A stretch of DNA of 64,000 bases from Carettochelys insculpta (lineage: Eukaryota; Chordata; Testudines; Carettochelyidae), in the NCBI RefSeq assembly GCF_033958435.1, contig NC_134142.1, positions 101,751,001 through 101,815,000 on the forward strand, written 5' to 3'. How positions within the stretch are numbered: position 1 is the first letter of the stretch; each line of letters begins with the position of its first letter. The notes below the pieces were generated by a model that was given only the letters and a program-made list of their open reading frames with translations, did no database searches and had not been told where the DNA came from. The translations under genes were made by a program, and so were the position numbers. Positions 1 through 11,771 of the stretch are shown in pieces.

Positions 1-194
1 TTCTAGTGGTCTGGAGTACTTAGGCACACAATATGCCAAGAAAGCACCCTTCTTCTTGATTACAGCCTAGACCAATGACGTTTACTAGCGTAACCTACAC
101 ACCTGCTGGGGGTGGTGCTCTGTCTTACTCGTAACAGATTTGGGTAGTCAGCAGCTAGAGTCAAACTTGGGACTTCTGAATCTTAATGCATGAG

Positions 195-329
195 TAGAGC
201 CCTGCGTGGATATAAAATTTGTATCAGCATCTACATTTGCATCCAGAAAAAAGAGCCATGGATGTTCACATCCATGGATGCAGGTATCCTGGGATATAAA
301 GTGGGTATCTGTGGATTTGCAGAGCTCTG
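195..329. repeat. Small fold-back hAT-like repeat (tentative)
   Basis: The left end TAGAGCCCTGC and the right end AGAGCTCT form imperfect inverted repeats. The centre holds a perfect 10-bp inverted repeat (256-265 and 268-277, 2-bp spacer). It resembles short non-autonomous DNA-transposon fold-backs of reptiles. No clean target duplication is visible, so the family is only suggested. Confidence 0.35.
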
Positions 330-759
330 TGCATGAGCGAAAAGCCACATGCCTCTTATGTAAGGCAGTAGTTGACTCATTAATCTTTAAGTTAAGGGTG
401 GGGACCCCCAGACTGTGACTTGCCTGGATGTGACCCTCAAGGCTTGGGGCTCTCCTCTGCAGCATCCGTCCCATGGTGGCTGAGGATATGGAGCCCAAGG
501 CCTCGTAGGCCAGAGTCAAGCAAGCTGAAGCTTGATCTGTACTACAGGCTCCACCTGATGGGGGCAGGAAGTGCCTCCATTGCTGCTGCTCTTCCTTCCC
601 TTCCCACGGCTTGAGGGATGGCAATGTCATGCTGTCTGCAGAACTTTTTCCGCTGCTCTGATTGGCCAGAATTCTGGGAGTGCAGGGGAGGTGACTGGAA
701 AAAACCTTTCCCAAGGAGTGCTTCTCCATGCTGCTGCCAGCTGGTCAAGGTGGAGGCAG

Positions 760-1160
760 CAGCAGCACACAGAGATAAGCACCTCCCTCCATCGCCCAGA
801 GCCCCCATCTCAGCCAGCCCCTGTTCCCCCTCCCATCCAGTCCCCTCCCCCCATACCGTGCTCCTGCACCCTCCCGCCCATCCAGACCTCCATCCTCAAC
901 CTGTGCCTGTACTCTGATTCAAACACCCACCCGCCACCTGCTCCCGCACCCTTCCTCCTGCCAGACTCCACTCTTGCTCCCTGGCAGCTCCCTCCTGCAC
1001 ATGGAACCCTTAACCCCCACATTTTTGGTCTCACCCAACACCCCCCAGATGAGTAAATCTGGCACCAGGGGAAGCCCTGTACCTCAGGTCCTCCTCCACC
1101 ACCCCACTTCTCTAGTCTCCTGCCCATGGTTCAGGAGAATGAGGGGAATGAGGTGTCTGT
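760..1160. other. C-rich low-complexity stretch
   Basis: Runs of CCC, CCT and CAC dominate the plus strand. Open frames exist on both strands only because stop codons are rare in such composition. They show no recognisable domain, so I do not call a gene. Confidence 0.5.
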
Positions 1161-1182
1161 CTTGAGCCACCTGAGTGTGGGC

Positions 1183-1211
1183 TTTTATTTATTTATTTAT
1201 TTATTTATTTC
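1183..1211. repeat. (TTTA)n microsatellite
   Basis: About seven uninterrupted TTTA units are visible. Confidence 0.9.
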
Positions 1212-1212
1212 T

Positions 1213-4200
1213 CACTTTTATGTGGCCTCAACTAATTTTTCTGTGAATCAGTGGCCCCGGACCCAAAAGAGGGTCCCTACCCGTGCTCTAAGTAGTCTTG
1301 ATGCTATTAGATGGGATAGAGCACCAAACACAGGAAGTGTGTTGGTTACACTAGCATGGTGTATAACTACTTTATTATACTTCATTTGTTCATTGTAGTT
1401 TCCTTTGTCACTACAGGCTGTGATTCTGGCTTGGGCTGTACATATCTACTCACACCCCAAGAGCCATGACCAAGTGGTGAACTTTAGGGTGAAAATTGTC
1501 CTGATTCTGGCTTTCCTGCAGAGTCTCAAAGAGGCCAGCAGACATGTCATCAGTGGTTAAGCCATGAAGAAATGTTCTAGGATGGGGCTGAGAAGTCAGG
1601 GTACATGGTCCATGTGCTTTAGTGCATATTGCTCTGTCAGCCCTGACTGCATTCCCTGTTAACTGCAGCAGATTATTTCTGCTATTGGCCAGAGTTATGC
1701 TGGAGGACTGTACCTGGGGTTTATCATAGTCTGAGTGCTTTCATTAATGTGTACCTATTTGGGATCATTTATGGTGGTTTCATGTCAGCAGCCAGAATTT
1801 ATCCCATCATGTTTGTTCTCTAGTATACATAAATGTTGGCTATGCATGCTATATTTTAACAGCTGCATTTTTCTGTGTGTAACAGCTGACTCTGTGCATC
1901 TGTATAATGTTAGGGAATTTTCAGAAAAGTAGAAATACTGACACAAGTGCACACATGACTTATATACAGAAGTTATCTCCAGGTTATATGTTACAAAGCC
2001 ATGTGATAAAATAAATAGTGTTGCATGATAAATGTATTTATGGTGTGCTCATTTACTACATTGATGGAAGTCATAGAAATAAATACTCATATATATAAAA
2101 GAGATTTGACTGTCACACCTGCCCACTAATTCATCTTCCCAAGATTCATAATAGTCTCCCAAAACCTTGAGCAGTTAAAATATTCATCCTTTAAGAGAGA
2201 GAGAGAGAGAATTCCTTCTCACAGTCCCCCACACCACCATCTGCAAGGTTACACCTGACTAATTGCCATAATGAATATAGTTCAGCATTGGACTAGTGAC
2301 AGCTTTTCTAGATATAAACATATCATGACACCATAGTCTAATATTCTTGCAGTCCTGAAGAGCTCTGTACCATTGATAATGGTAGACTCCTGTGTAGCCA
2401 GGTATGACCATCGGCTGACACTCCTGCTTCCCAGGGCAACTGGTACTTCCCTTTCCTTCCGGATTGGACTGATAATGGATCTTTTTAAAGTTTAGACGTT
2501 TTTATGACTAAAAAAAAAAGCTATTTAGGGCATTTTTAGAAGGCTTTCATGCTCCCTCTGAATGGTACATAGCAGGACTCATGGCTAACTGAAGCAGTTG
2601 GCTTTGTACGTGGAAGGTACAAAAATCATCCCAATACAAATTTTAAAAACTTCCTTCAGGTATTCCTTAGTGTATTTTTCTGCAACATTTGTGAAATATG
2701 AATGGAATAAGAATGAAAATAAGAAAGGAGATGGTTGCAACATTATTTCAATGTCTCACTGACACTAGTTTAGGTTAACCTAGGATTGGGTGGTCAATAC
2801 CTGGGTTGTATCCAAACCAGACACTATTGAATGGATCATGAAATCTTTTTATTTACTTATTATCATTGTCATTTTTAAGTTATTTTCTCTGGATTCTGGA
2901 GCTTGACTATACCTTGACCAAGAAAGCTAGACCTTGAAAAAATAGATTACCCCAATATAGGATAATTAGTGGCATTGCCATTCATGAAAAGTGTGGGTTT
3001 CCAAAACTTGTGTTCATGAAGCCTTTATACCATCACTTTCTGTCTGTTTGCTTCATCCATAAAATATTTAAACTACACCATTCTATTGTGTATTTTTTGT
3101 AGGCCATATATATGACAGAAAGATAATTTAAATACATATTTTATGTAGTTTATAAAACATAACAAACACCCACAGATGTTATTGAGGTTTGTATTGACAT
3201 GTATATAGCTAGCTGCCTTGGTTATCGTGATCTGGCAACTCTCTGTAAAATTTTCTTACATAGCATTCTCAGATTAAGGTAAGGATGGTTGTAAGTATCG
3301 ATATAGTTTTAAGATGTTGATATAAATAGTTTGTTTCATGGCCTTGAAAGTTGTTTCAGGATCCTAAAATGTCTCCTTATGCACATTGCGTGGAGGGTCA
3401 TCACATCAGAATGGACGTGATAATGGAGAAAATGGATTAAGCGCTGTGCTTTATGCTTCCTTGCTAATTTTATTCAGCTTTACATTTTGTGTCCTCTAGA
3501 GGGAGTGTTGCTTATATTGCATGTGTGATGCAAACTGGGGTTATACAGCCTCTAAAATGCTTTTTATGGAGTTTTCAAAATGTTCAGCGGCTGTGTCTAA
3601 TTAAATCCTCAAAAGAGGAAGTCTCTAAACCACATTGCAGAGTTTGAAAACTTTGAGCCCAATTGTGCTTCCACTTAAGTTAAAGTTCCCATTGAGTTCC
3701 AGTGACAGCAGGAAAAGTCCCCTTGGTTTAACTGCCCTAACAGTTTAAGAACCCTCCCAAGAGTACTTGTCTTGATCACAACCAAGATTGTCACTTGTGA
3801 GTACTATGTGAAACTGTCAGGCATTTAAGGGGACATCTTTCTAGTTGTGTTTTTTCATATGCTTGAAATGGGTTTTATTTTGCAGCTGTGATGGCAGCAA
3901 AAAAGCTTTACTAAACAGTTCTGTAACTTCTCTCCCCCTTATATTGTTGTCATGAAATAGAGCTCTGGATTCACTGGGTAGTAGTGGGTCCAGGGTAAAA
4001 CCCATTTAACCATATAATGGATATAAGAAGAACTCCATAAATGTATCAACAAAAGGTCCTATTTCAGAACTGTGATGCTCTCAGAAGGCTGTGTATCATG
4101 CCTGTGAAATAGGTCTTTGAAGGTTAAAATTCATATTAACTGAAAATACGAATTAATGTTGAGATATGCCATTATATCATTTTTATGTGATTTCTATATA

Positions 4201-5175
4201 TGTGGGCACTATGAATACCTTTTGTCCTTTGGTTTAAAAAAAAGGAAAAGTTGACTGTTTTGTCATTACTGTTCTCATATAAAGTAACAGGTATTTGATT
4301 TTGAAGCTGGTTTTCAGATTTTTCATTTTGTGGTTTTTAATATTATTGGTCAATGGGGAAAAGACATGTTTACACATCAACAGACATTGACATAGATATG
4401 CACATACAAAAATACAATTTATGTTGTAACCAACATAATGCTAACTGTCTGTAAACCTCTTATTCTGCCAAGGTACTAAACATGAAATGCAGTGTGTGAC
4501 AAACACTCAAAATTGGATGATCCAGTTCATGTCGGACATGATAAAAATGATGGGAGGACAGTACATCTGTGTGGACGGTAGATAATCTTGGCAGATAGCT
4601 ACAGTGGTATCTCTGGGCAGGAGGGTCTTTTGTGCAGCAAACATTTTCTCTTCTATTTCGTAACCTTTGTGCATTCTTGATCCATAGATTTTTCTTCTTC
4701 ATTACAGAAACATGAAAGAATACAGGAAATCCTGCCTTGACCACCATGAATACCTGCACTAACTAAACCACTGACAAGGTATTGGGCAAACAACAAGGTA
4801 AGCCAGCAGTCTGTGCCAAGAGCTTTTCATGTTATCTGCATAATTGTATTTCGCCCAAGCCTCAGCAGTACAGATACAGCATTTATAATAAATTGAGAAA
4901 GGCAAATAATGTTCCAGGTTAGAATACGGCAGATTTGTTTTATTTGGAGTCATTTGCAAACAAACTACCTCCCTCTCCTTCCCATGTAAAAAGTCCACAA
5001 AACACTGTGCTGTTTTTGAAAAAGCAGTGTCTTTATAACTGCAACGATCAATTCCCAAACAAAGCTCAACTCCTCACATTGGCTGGAGGAGAGGTTGGGA
5101 GGAGGGGTGGAATGGCTGAAAAACTCAGTTGATGAAAAGGCATGCTGTTTCCTGGGTGCCTCCCAGAATTGTGAC
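1213..5175. other. AT-rich noncoding sequence, no gene recognised
   Basis: Frames are short and closed by frequent stops. I see a (GA)n tract at 2,194-2,210 and ordinary unique-looking DNA otherwise. Some of it (for example 3,360-3,620) lacks obvious repeats and could be conserved noncoding DNA, but that cannot be judged from one sequence. Confidence 0.5.
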
Positions 5176-5203
5176 TGTGTGTGTGTGTGTATGTGTGTGT
5201 GTG
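5176..5203. repeat. (TG)n microsatellite
   Basis: TG dinucleotide tract with one interruption (TATG). Confidence 0.9.
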
Positions 5204-6480
5204 AATGAGAGACACAGAGCGCGAGGGAGAGATCTCCATGACAACTGTTCTGGCCAGTCTGTGTTTCTTGCAATCATTTTAGCTGGAATCAGTGCTGTGA
5301 AAGGTCACATGAAGGAGTTGTGGGAAGCACAGCAGGTATTAGTCCTTAAACTACTGGTTTTTCAGTACCTCAGCTAATAGGACAAAGTTTTTTCTGGGAA
5401 ATACAAAACCAAGAATGGAGTGGAAAGGGAAGTGCTGCAAGTTTCAGGTAATAAAAGCTGCCCTTTATTTTTTTTTTACCTTCTTTGAAAGCTTTTCCGT
5501 GGTGTTTACTTCAAATTGGATGACTGTGTTAGTTTGAAATCCCTGGCTCTGGGGGATGAAGTCATGTTTCAACAGTTGGATTCTATTAGGCAAAGAGGGG
5601 AGGGGGGAAACACTGCACTTTTTCTAAGTAAATAACCTTTTTGGTTATTAAATTGAATTGAAGGGGCTGCAAAAGTGTTTGTAAAAAGTTCTGATGAAGG
5701 AACATCACTTAAGGAAAATACAGTTTTATGGTAGGATTTCTAGATAACAATTGAATTAAAAAACACAGCAACAATCATGATCGTATCCAAGGTAATTATT
5801 TAAGCATTAAAGCAATAGGATTCGGTAAGCTGTTAGTTTTTTGTTCTTTCTTTTTGGATGTTACCCCGTCTCTCTTATGTAAAGTGAAAATAAATGACCC
5901 ACAAACAATTTTAACATAAAATATTGAACCTACACACTTTTCTGATCTTTATATAGTTTGGAGAATGGATTGCTGCAGAGTTTCTTCTGACCAAGAATTA
6001 TATCTCAGATAGTTGCCCTCAAAAGTATACTTGATGTTGGCTGGATGGTGTGATACCAGAAATTGTGTTTTGTTTCCGATCTTAATCTTTTTTTTTTTTT
6101 TTAAAACTGTGATTATTTTAAAATGAGTAGGAGTGCTTTAAACTGCAGCGGTAGGAACCTTTTTCTTTTGTTAGCCACACCTTGTTAAATACTCTAAATG
6201 GGATCAACATTATGCTGGTGTGAATAGTATCTTCAGTGGAGAGTGCCTGCAGATTAATTTAAAATCCTGTCTAATTGCGTAACCTGATTTAGGAAAATTT
6301 ATGAAAATGGTTGTTTCTTAGACCTCACAAAAATACACTGAGCTGATGACCATGACCTTAAGATTACATAGGCCGCCGCATTGCTTAAAACACCCAACTA
6401 CCTCTCTGTACTTTATATATATATTAACGTCTATAAATAAGTAGTTGTATATACATAACTACTTCCTTTGAGCATTTGTG
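5204..6480. other. Noncoding, no gene recognised
   Basis: AT-rich sequence with poly-T runs near 5,467 and 6,088. No repeat boundary or coding frame is recognised. Confidence 0.4.
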
Positions 6481-6551
6481 GCTTGATCCTCAGTTCATTG
6501 AAGTCAATGTGAACATTCATTTTGTCTTTAAAGGACATTGGACCTGACCCT
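6481..6551. repeat. Relic of an old palindromic dispersed repeat
   Basis: The segment opens with a GATCCTCAGTTCATTGAAGTCAATG-like motif and ends GGACCTGACCC. The same head-to-tail arrangement recurs at 29,757-29,828, where the two ends are clearly inverted repeats of each other. This copy is more decayed. Confidence 0.35.
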
Positions 6552-7680
6552 TTTGGAAACCATCTCAGCCCGTTTCAATCTTTGACTGTGGGACTAGGCC
6601 ACAAGGTCTTGACTTTTTTTTTCTTGAACTCTCGAAACAAAGGGTCTTTGTGTTCTATCGAACAATGAAATACATTTCTGATTGGCTTAAAGACGTCTGC
6701 TAGGCCAAATCAGAGATAATGCTGATGATGCTTGTTTCCGCTCTCAGTCACTGATTGAAGGAGGGAAAACATAGAATAAATGGGAGTTAGATCTCTCCTG
6801 CCTCCTCCCCTGCAAAAGGTCTTGTTTTCAGATCGCCTAAGGATCAAAAGGCCTTATCAGTCCCACTTCAGGAGCGAATTTCAGAAAGGCTTTAGCAAGC
6901 AAACACTGACCTCACTCTGAGCTATCAAGAGCCAACTTCAGAGAGACAGGGAATCTCATGCTGAGTGTCATCGTGCTATAACACAAGAGCTGGTAAATAA
7001 CTGTCAATTAAGTACTTATCCACATTCTGCAACAGTGTTCCTTGCCCACCAGATTTAATCCATTTTGTGTTTTATTAATAAAATACTCCTCTCAATCATT
7101 TAATATCTAGCCATCACAAACCTAATTAAATATTGAAACCACTATATAAGCATATGTTTGCTGATTGTTTGGGAGCAGTTGGAATATTTGGAGTATTTCT
7201 TTAAGAGGCAGGAGGACCAGTATGTTCTTTACCATGTGTAATCAGAAACCCATGCTTTGGACGTGACGCGTATACCACTCGTTAGCTGCACGTTGAATAG
7301 TGATTTACACAAGCATGTACCTGTTGGGTATGCAAAAAGAAAATGTGCTGCCTGGGCAAGAGGGTCCCATGCCTGTGCATTAAGTGCAGAAAGGCTATCA
7401 TGCCAAGTTTTCAGATGAGTGGGTTTTAGTGCACATAAACAGTTGTGCTAACATATGTAGAGGCTTGCTGAAAATTTCTGTTGTCATTCGTAATTAGGGT
7501 AATAAATGTTATGTTGATCTGGAGGTGCTTTAAAAACTGTGAAGTTTACTTTGCTGTATTATTTACCTTGCCAAGTACTGCCCTAACTTTTAACTATTGA
7601 AATTCGGTAAGCATCAAAATTTTAATGGTGCCCTATACAGTGCTGGACTGGTTCAATGCAGATAGAACTGAACGCACTTG
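6552..7680. other. Repeat-poor stretch; candidate conserved noncoding block
   Basis: I recognise no transposon here. Part of it (about 6,650-7,150) carries several homeodomain-type TAAT/ATTA words and has mixed, non-repetitive composition. This is only a candidate regulatory block, not a supported enhancer. Confidence 0.2.
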
Positions 7681-8001
7681 CAGGTTGAACCTCTCCCATC
7701 CACCCTGGGGACCTGACTCGTGCCGGAGGAGAGAATTTGCTGGACCATGGAAAGTCAATATTTTCTAGCACATTACCAACACTTCAGCTGCTTGCTGGGC
7801 TCTTACAAGACATTTAGGGGTAAATTAGAGCTAAATAACAGAAAAGAATATTCAGAGCCAGGACTGTTGGCTGGAAACAAACTCTGTGGGACCATGGGAA
7901 GGTTGGCCAAACCCAAGATAAGTGATTATCTGGCTAACTAAAATCATGCCAGATTACAGATGTTGCTGGATAAGAGAGTTCTGGATTACAGAGTTTCAAC
8001 C
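7681..8001. mobile_element. Tigger-like (Tc1/mariner-type) non-autonomous element
   Basis: The left end CAGGTTGAACCTCTC and the right end CAGAGTTTCAACCT are inverted repeats. The interior contains secondary self-complementary words (CTGGACCATGG, GGACCATGGGAAGG, GCTGGATAAGAGAG). The termini resemble Tigger-type DNA transposons, in which a TA target is duplicated; here the flanks are mutated, so the TA duplication cannot be confirmed. No transposase is encoded. Confidence 0.5.
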
Positions 8002-8277
8002 TATGTTAACCTGTCAGCCTCTACCAAATGATGCTGGGCAGTCTAACCAAATGACATCCCATGATTTTAATGGGAGAAACAACTAAATCATCATTGATCC
8101 TGTTGAAAATATTGGGGTTCTTGTTTCCCCCCAGTTCTGTGATTGTTCTTCTCTCACAAGTCCTGATTTGGCTTTTGCTTTTTCCCCAAAGGCTTATTTT
8201 AATTTAAGAATCAAAAAGAATTCAAGGAGGACGGGATACAATATACGCTCTTTGAATAATCCCTGAACTGACAGTAG

Positions 8278-8535
8278 AATTGGAAGGCAGTATGGTCTCA
8301 TGAGGCATTGGAGAGGGATACAGGAAACCTATGTTTCCTTCCTGGCTCTTCCACTCACCTTGAGCAAGTCACTTCATCGTTTGGTCCCCTGTTTTGTCTA
8401 TTTAGCTTGTAAGCTTTTTGGGGCTTGGATTGTCTTCTAATGTGTGTGTACAGTGCTTATCACAAAGGGGCTCGGTCTTGGTTAGAGTTTCTAATACTGT
8501 AGTAGTAATAATAATAATAATAATAATAATTAATA
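8278..8535 (+). repeat. tRNA-derived core-SINE, plus orientation
   Basis: The head (GGAAGGCAGTATGGTCTC) is a decayed tRNA-type promoter region. The body contains GAGCAAGTCACTTCAT, and the tail reads TGTGTACAGTGCTTATCACAAAGGGGC and then an (TAA)n run at about 8,503-8,530. This layout matches MIR-like SINEs common in reptile genomes. Confidence 0.6.
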
Positions 8536-8875
8536 CAATAAGATGACAAACCATAGCATGAAGAGTAACAGCTATTATGGTTATGAAGACCCTGCTAATT
8601 AGTTTCTAAGGAGTCTGTGATTTCATGATTCCCGAATTTGGAACACAAAATAGCAACTGTAAGCACTGTCCTAGAAGTCATTAGCCATATGTCTGTGGAA
8701 GGGTGACTGACAGGTTTATGTTCTACCCTAGTGAAACCATTATATATTTGTTGAATCAAAGGGCAGAGGAACCAGCTCAACATTTCTGCTTCACAGCCCT
8801 GCCCAAATGAAACTGAATCAATGGGCTCCTTTTTGTTAGGGACAGGTTATGCTGTGGTATATATGTTTGTCACTT

Positions 8876-8878
8876 ATT
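8876..8878. repeat. ATT target-site duplication, left copy
   Basis: ATT precedes the left end of the Harbinger element and is repeated at 13,472-13,474 directly after its right end. A 3-bp duplication is the hallmark of PIF/Harbinger insertion. Confidence 0.75.
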
Positions 8879-9110
8879 AGCCATGTCTACACGTGCACGC
8901 TACTTCGAAGTAGCGGCGCTAACTTCGAAATAGTGCCCGTCACGGCTACACGTGTCGGGCGCTATTTCGAAGTTAACTTCGACGTTAGGCGGCGAGACGT
9001 CGAAGTCGCTAACCCCATGAGGGGATAGGAATAGCACCCTACTTCGACGTTCAACGTCGAAGTAGGGACCGTGTAGTCGTTGCGTGTCCCGCAACGTCGA
9101 AATTGCTGGG
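8879..9110. repeat. Left terminal and subterminal palindrome array of the Harbinger
   Basis: After the inverted repeat comes the 14-bp palindrome CTACTTCGAAGTAG. It is followed by repeated TTCGAAAT, TTCGAAGTTAACTTCGACGTT and CTACTTCGACGTTCAACGTCG-type words. The array continues to about 9,100 and is retained in all three deletion derivatives, so it is probably the transposase or Myb-protein binding region. Confidence 0.7.
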
Positions 9111-9320
9111 TCCTCCATGGTGGCCATCAGCTGAGGGGTTGAGAGACGCTCTCTCCAGCCCCTCAGCTCAATGGTGGCCTCATGGAGCGGCCCCTTAAGG
9201 GTCCCCTCCCGCTCCCTTCCTGTGCAGGAAGCTGAGGGAACGTGCAGGCGGCAGCCCACACACGCGGCTGCCCACACGCGCGGCCAGCCTGCACGTCCCT
9301 CAGCCACCCACCCAGCTGCG

Positions 9321-11372
9321 ATGGCTGCCCGGGAGCTCCCCCAGCGCCCCCAGGGGACACCCCCCCCAAGGGGAGCCAGGGCAGCCAGCCCAGCCAGTCG
9401 GGCAGCCAGGCTGGCAAGCGGCAGCGGGGCCCCTCCTGGACGGAGGCCGAGCTGCGGGACCTGCTGGGGCTCTGGAGCGAGGAGGAGGTGCTCCAGGTAA
9501 TGGGGAGCAAGAGGCGGAACGCGGATGCGTTTGCTCGGCTGGCCGACGGCCTGGCTGCCTGGGGTCACCCTGCCCGCACTTCTGATCACGTCAGGAGTAA
9601 GGTGAAGGAGCTGCGGCAGGGTTACTCCCGGGCCCGGGATGCGGCCAGCCGATCTGGGGCCGCCCCCGTCACTTGCCCCTTTTACAGGGAGCTCAGGGAC
9701 ATCCTGGGCTCCCGGCACACCTCCTCCCCTCCGGCCACCCTTGATACCTCGGCCGACGAGCCCCAGCAGGCCCTGCAGCCGGAGTCCGCCCCGGAGGTAA
9801 GCCCCGCACCCCGGGGCCCCCCCCAGAGCCCACCCCCGGGACATCGCGGCAGGAGGAGGAGGAGGAGGGGGGCTCCTCCTCCGCAGAATCCGGGCTGCAG
9901 ATCCTCCTCCTGCCATCCCAGAGCAGCAGCCGGGCCTCCGCCCCCCGGGGATCTCCGGACCGTGGGAGCGGACCGACAGGTAGGTACCCCCCTCTGGTGT
10001 ACACCCCTGGGCTTGAGGGGCGGGGGGTAATAGATATGTGTCCAGGGCCCCCCACATGCTCACATGGCCATGGCCCCAAGGACAGCAGGGCCATGGCCCT
10101 CACAGCACTGCATCAGCCCCTGCCCCCCCCCACACTGCACGACAGTGCCATGCCCCATCCCCGGGCCAGGGGGGAGCGGAACCTCGAGGGGCCCCGGGAG
10201 GAGGGGGTGGGACACCCCGCAGCAGCAGCAGCATGTGATGGAGTGGGGGGAGTGCCAAAGGGAGACTCAGGCTACATATGAGAACAAGAGCCGAATAGCT
10301 CCCAGGGGCAAAGGAGGATCCTGGGGCTACAGCTGGCAGGTGACACCTCTGTCCTGAACAAAGAGGAGGGAGGAGCCGAGCTGGCTTGGAACTGGTGGGG
10401 GAGGGCGGGGGCCACAGGTAGAGGCTAGGGGAAGGGAGAGCTGGACGGCAGCCAGCCTGAGGAGGGGGAAAGCTGCATCCCAGAGGGGCCCCCCTTGGGG
10501 TCTTCTCCCCACGACGGGTTGGAAGGACTGTCTCTTCCGACAGCTGGTGCTGTCACTCCTGGGAGAAACTGGGCATCTGTGGCCTAAGAAACCTCTCTGG
10601 CTGTCAGACCCTGCGGGGTGAAGTAAGACTCGCTCCCACCAGGGGACGGGGTGCAGGGCAGGTGGACCCCTGAACCCCATCCATCACAGCAGCATCTCCC
10701 GGGGACGGGGATGGGGAACCTGCAGCACAGGGCTGGGGGGACAAAGGCCACGGCTCAGGGTCCACACTAACGCTTCTCTCCATTCTTCTTCCCCACCCCC
10801 TCCTGTGTCCCGCACCTGCACCATCAGAAGGACCGGAAGAGAGCGCCGGCAAGGCCTCAGTCGTCCCGGAGAGCCCTCCGGGACCATCGCTCCAGGGCAG
10901 CCCCTTGGCTGAGGACCGACCGGCCCCACAGCGGGCTAGATGGCGGACCCCGCACCACCACCACCCGACGGCGACGGACCCCCAGCTGCTGGCCATCCAC
11001 CGACGGCAGCTGGAGGTCGCGGAGCTGCAGCTGCAGGAGCGGGCGCTGGCCTGGCGCCAGGAGGCATGGGGGGCCTACATGGAGACTTTTAACCGCCTGG
11101 TGGACTACCTGGCCCCCCATGCCGAGCCGGCCGCCGCAGCGCCCGCCCTGCCTGCTCCACTAGCCCCACCACCAGCTGCTCCACCCGTCGCCGTCCTGTC
11201 CGCCGTCGCCCCGCCACCCACCGCCGAGGGCCAGAGCGCCGAGGGACCCCTGGAGTCACCTGAGACTCGCCGGGCATCATATCTTCCGGTCCGGCCTGCC
11301 CCCAGCCAGCCCCGGACAGGGCTGCGACCGCGGCGGGGCTCCCGGCCAGCCACGCCCAGTGCCGGGCTATAG
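9321..11372 (+). pseudogene. Harbinger Myb/SANT-like DNA-binding protein gene, 3 exons, one frameshift
   Basis: The product should be the DNA-binding partner that brings the transposase to the element termini in the nucleus. Predicted exons are 9,321-9,796 (donor GAG|GTAAGC), 9,853-9,979 (acceptor GGCAG|GAG, donor ACAG|GTAGGT) and 10,828-11,372 (acceptor CATCAG|AAG), ending in TAG at 11,370. The phases agree: exon 1 ends on a whole codon, and exon 2 leaves one base that exon 3 completes. Exon 1 carries the SANT-like domain (about 9,428-9,706) with PSWTEAELRDLLGLW, SKRRNADAF and SKVKELRQGY. Exon 2 is acidic then serine-rich; exon 3 has a Q/E/L-rich helix (RRQLEVAELQLQERALAW) and a Pro/Ala-rich tail. 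The only ATG in a sensible place (9,321) is in a different frame from the domain. An eight-C run at 9,360-9,367 is one base short of joining them, and with nine C the exons sum to exactly 383 codons. Hence I mark it broken, with a sequencing or assembly error as the alternative. Confidence 0.8.
9360..9367 (+). other. Homopolymer frameshift in the Myb-like gene
   Basis: Eight C residues follow GGGGACA. The frame from the ATG at 9,321 continues as PPRGAR, whereas one extra C would give PPKGSQ and enter the open SANT frame. This is the only lesion I see in the gene. Confidence 0.6.
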
Positions 11373-11771
11373 GGGTGAGGGGCCCGGGACGTGGCCCCCC
11401 CCCTTGTATATAGTTTAAAGTTATTATTTGGTGCCCCCCGTTTGCCCCATCCCCCCCATGTAAATAGTTCTCCCCTTTATCCTCCCTGGTTTTCTTTTTA
11501 TTCATGAGGACACTTGCTTCTTAGTATTGTTTTATTTTTGTACATATTAGTTTGTTTCCACATGTTTGTATATAGTTTGTTCTTGTTTCATATATTTACA
11601 GTTAAAAAAAAAAGTTCTGAAAGAAAGAGAAGTTTAAGTTCAGCCACAAGTGCGTGCTGTCATTTGTCCAGGAAAAGTGGGAGGGGGGTGCGGTGGGGTG
11701 CTCCATGGTGTGGGCGTTGGGGCAGGAGTGTGGTGGAGGAAGGGGCAGGCAGTGGGGGGCCTGGGCAGAGT

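Noticed and set aside
148..729. Minus-strand frame of 193 codons near the window start
   Set aside because: It spans a fold-back repeat and low-complexity DNA, with no motif or supporting splice sites.
571..1056. Plus-strand Pro-rich frame of 161 codons
   Set aside because: It is explained by C-rich composition with few stop codons; frames are open on both strands.
8900..10063. Long minus-strand open frame (387 codons) over the Harbinger left end
   Set aside because: It is antisense to the Myb-like exon 1, is Gly/Pro/Arg-rich from GC composition, and its end lies in the palindrome array. No domain; a shadow frame.
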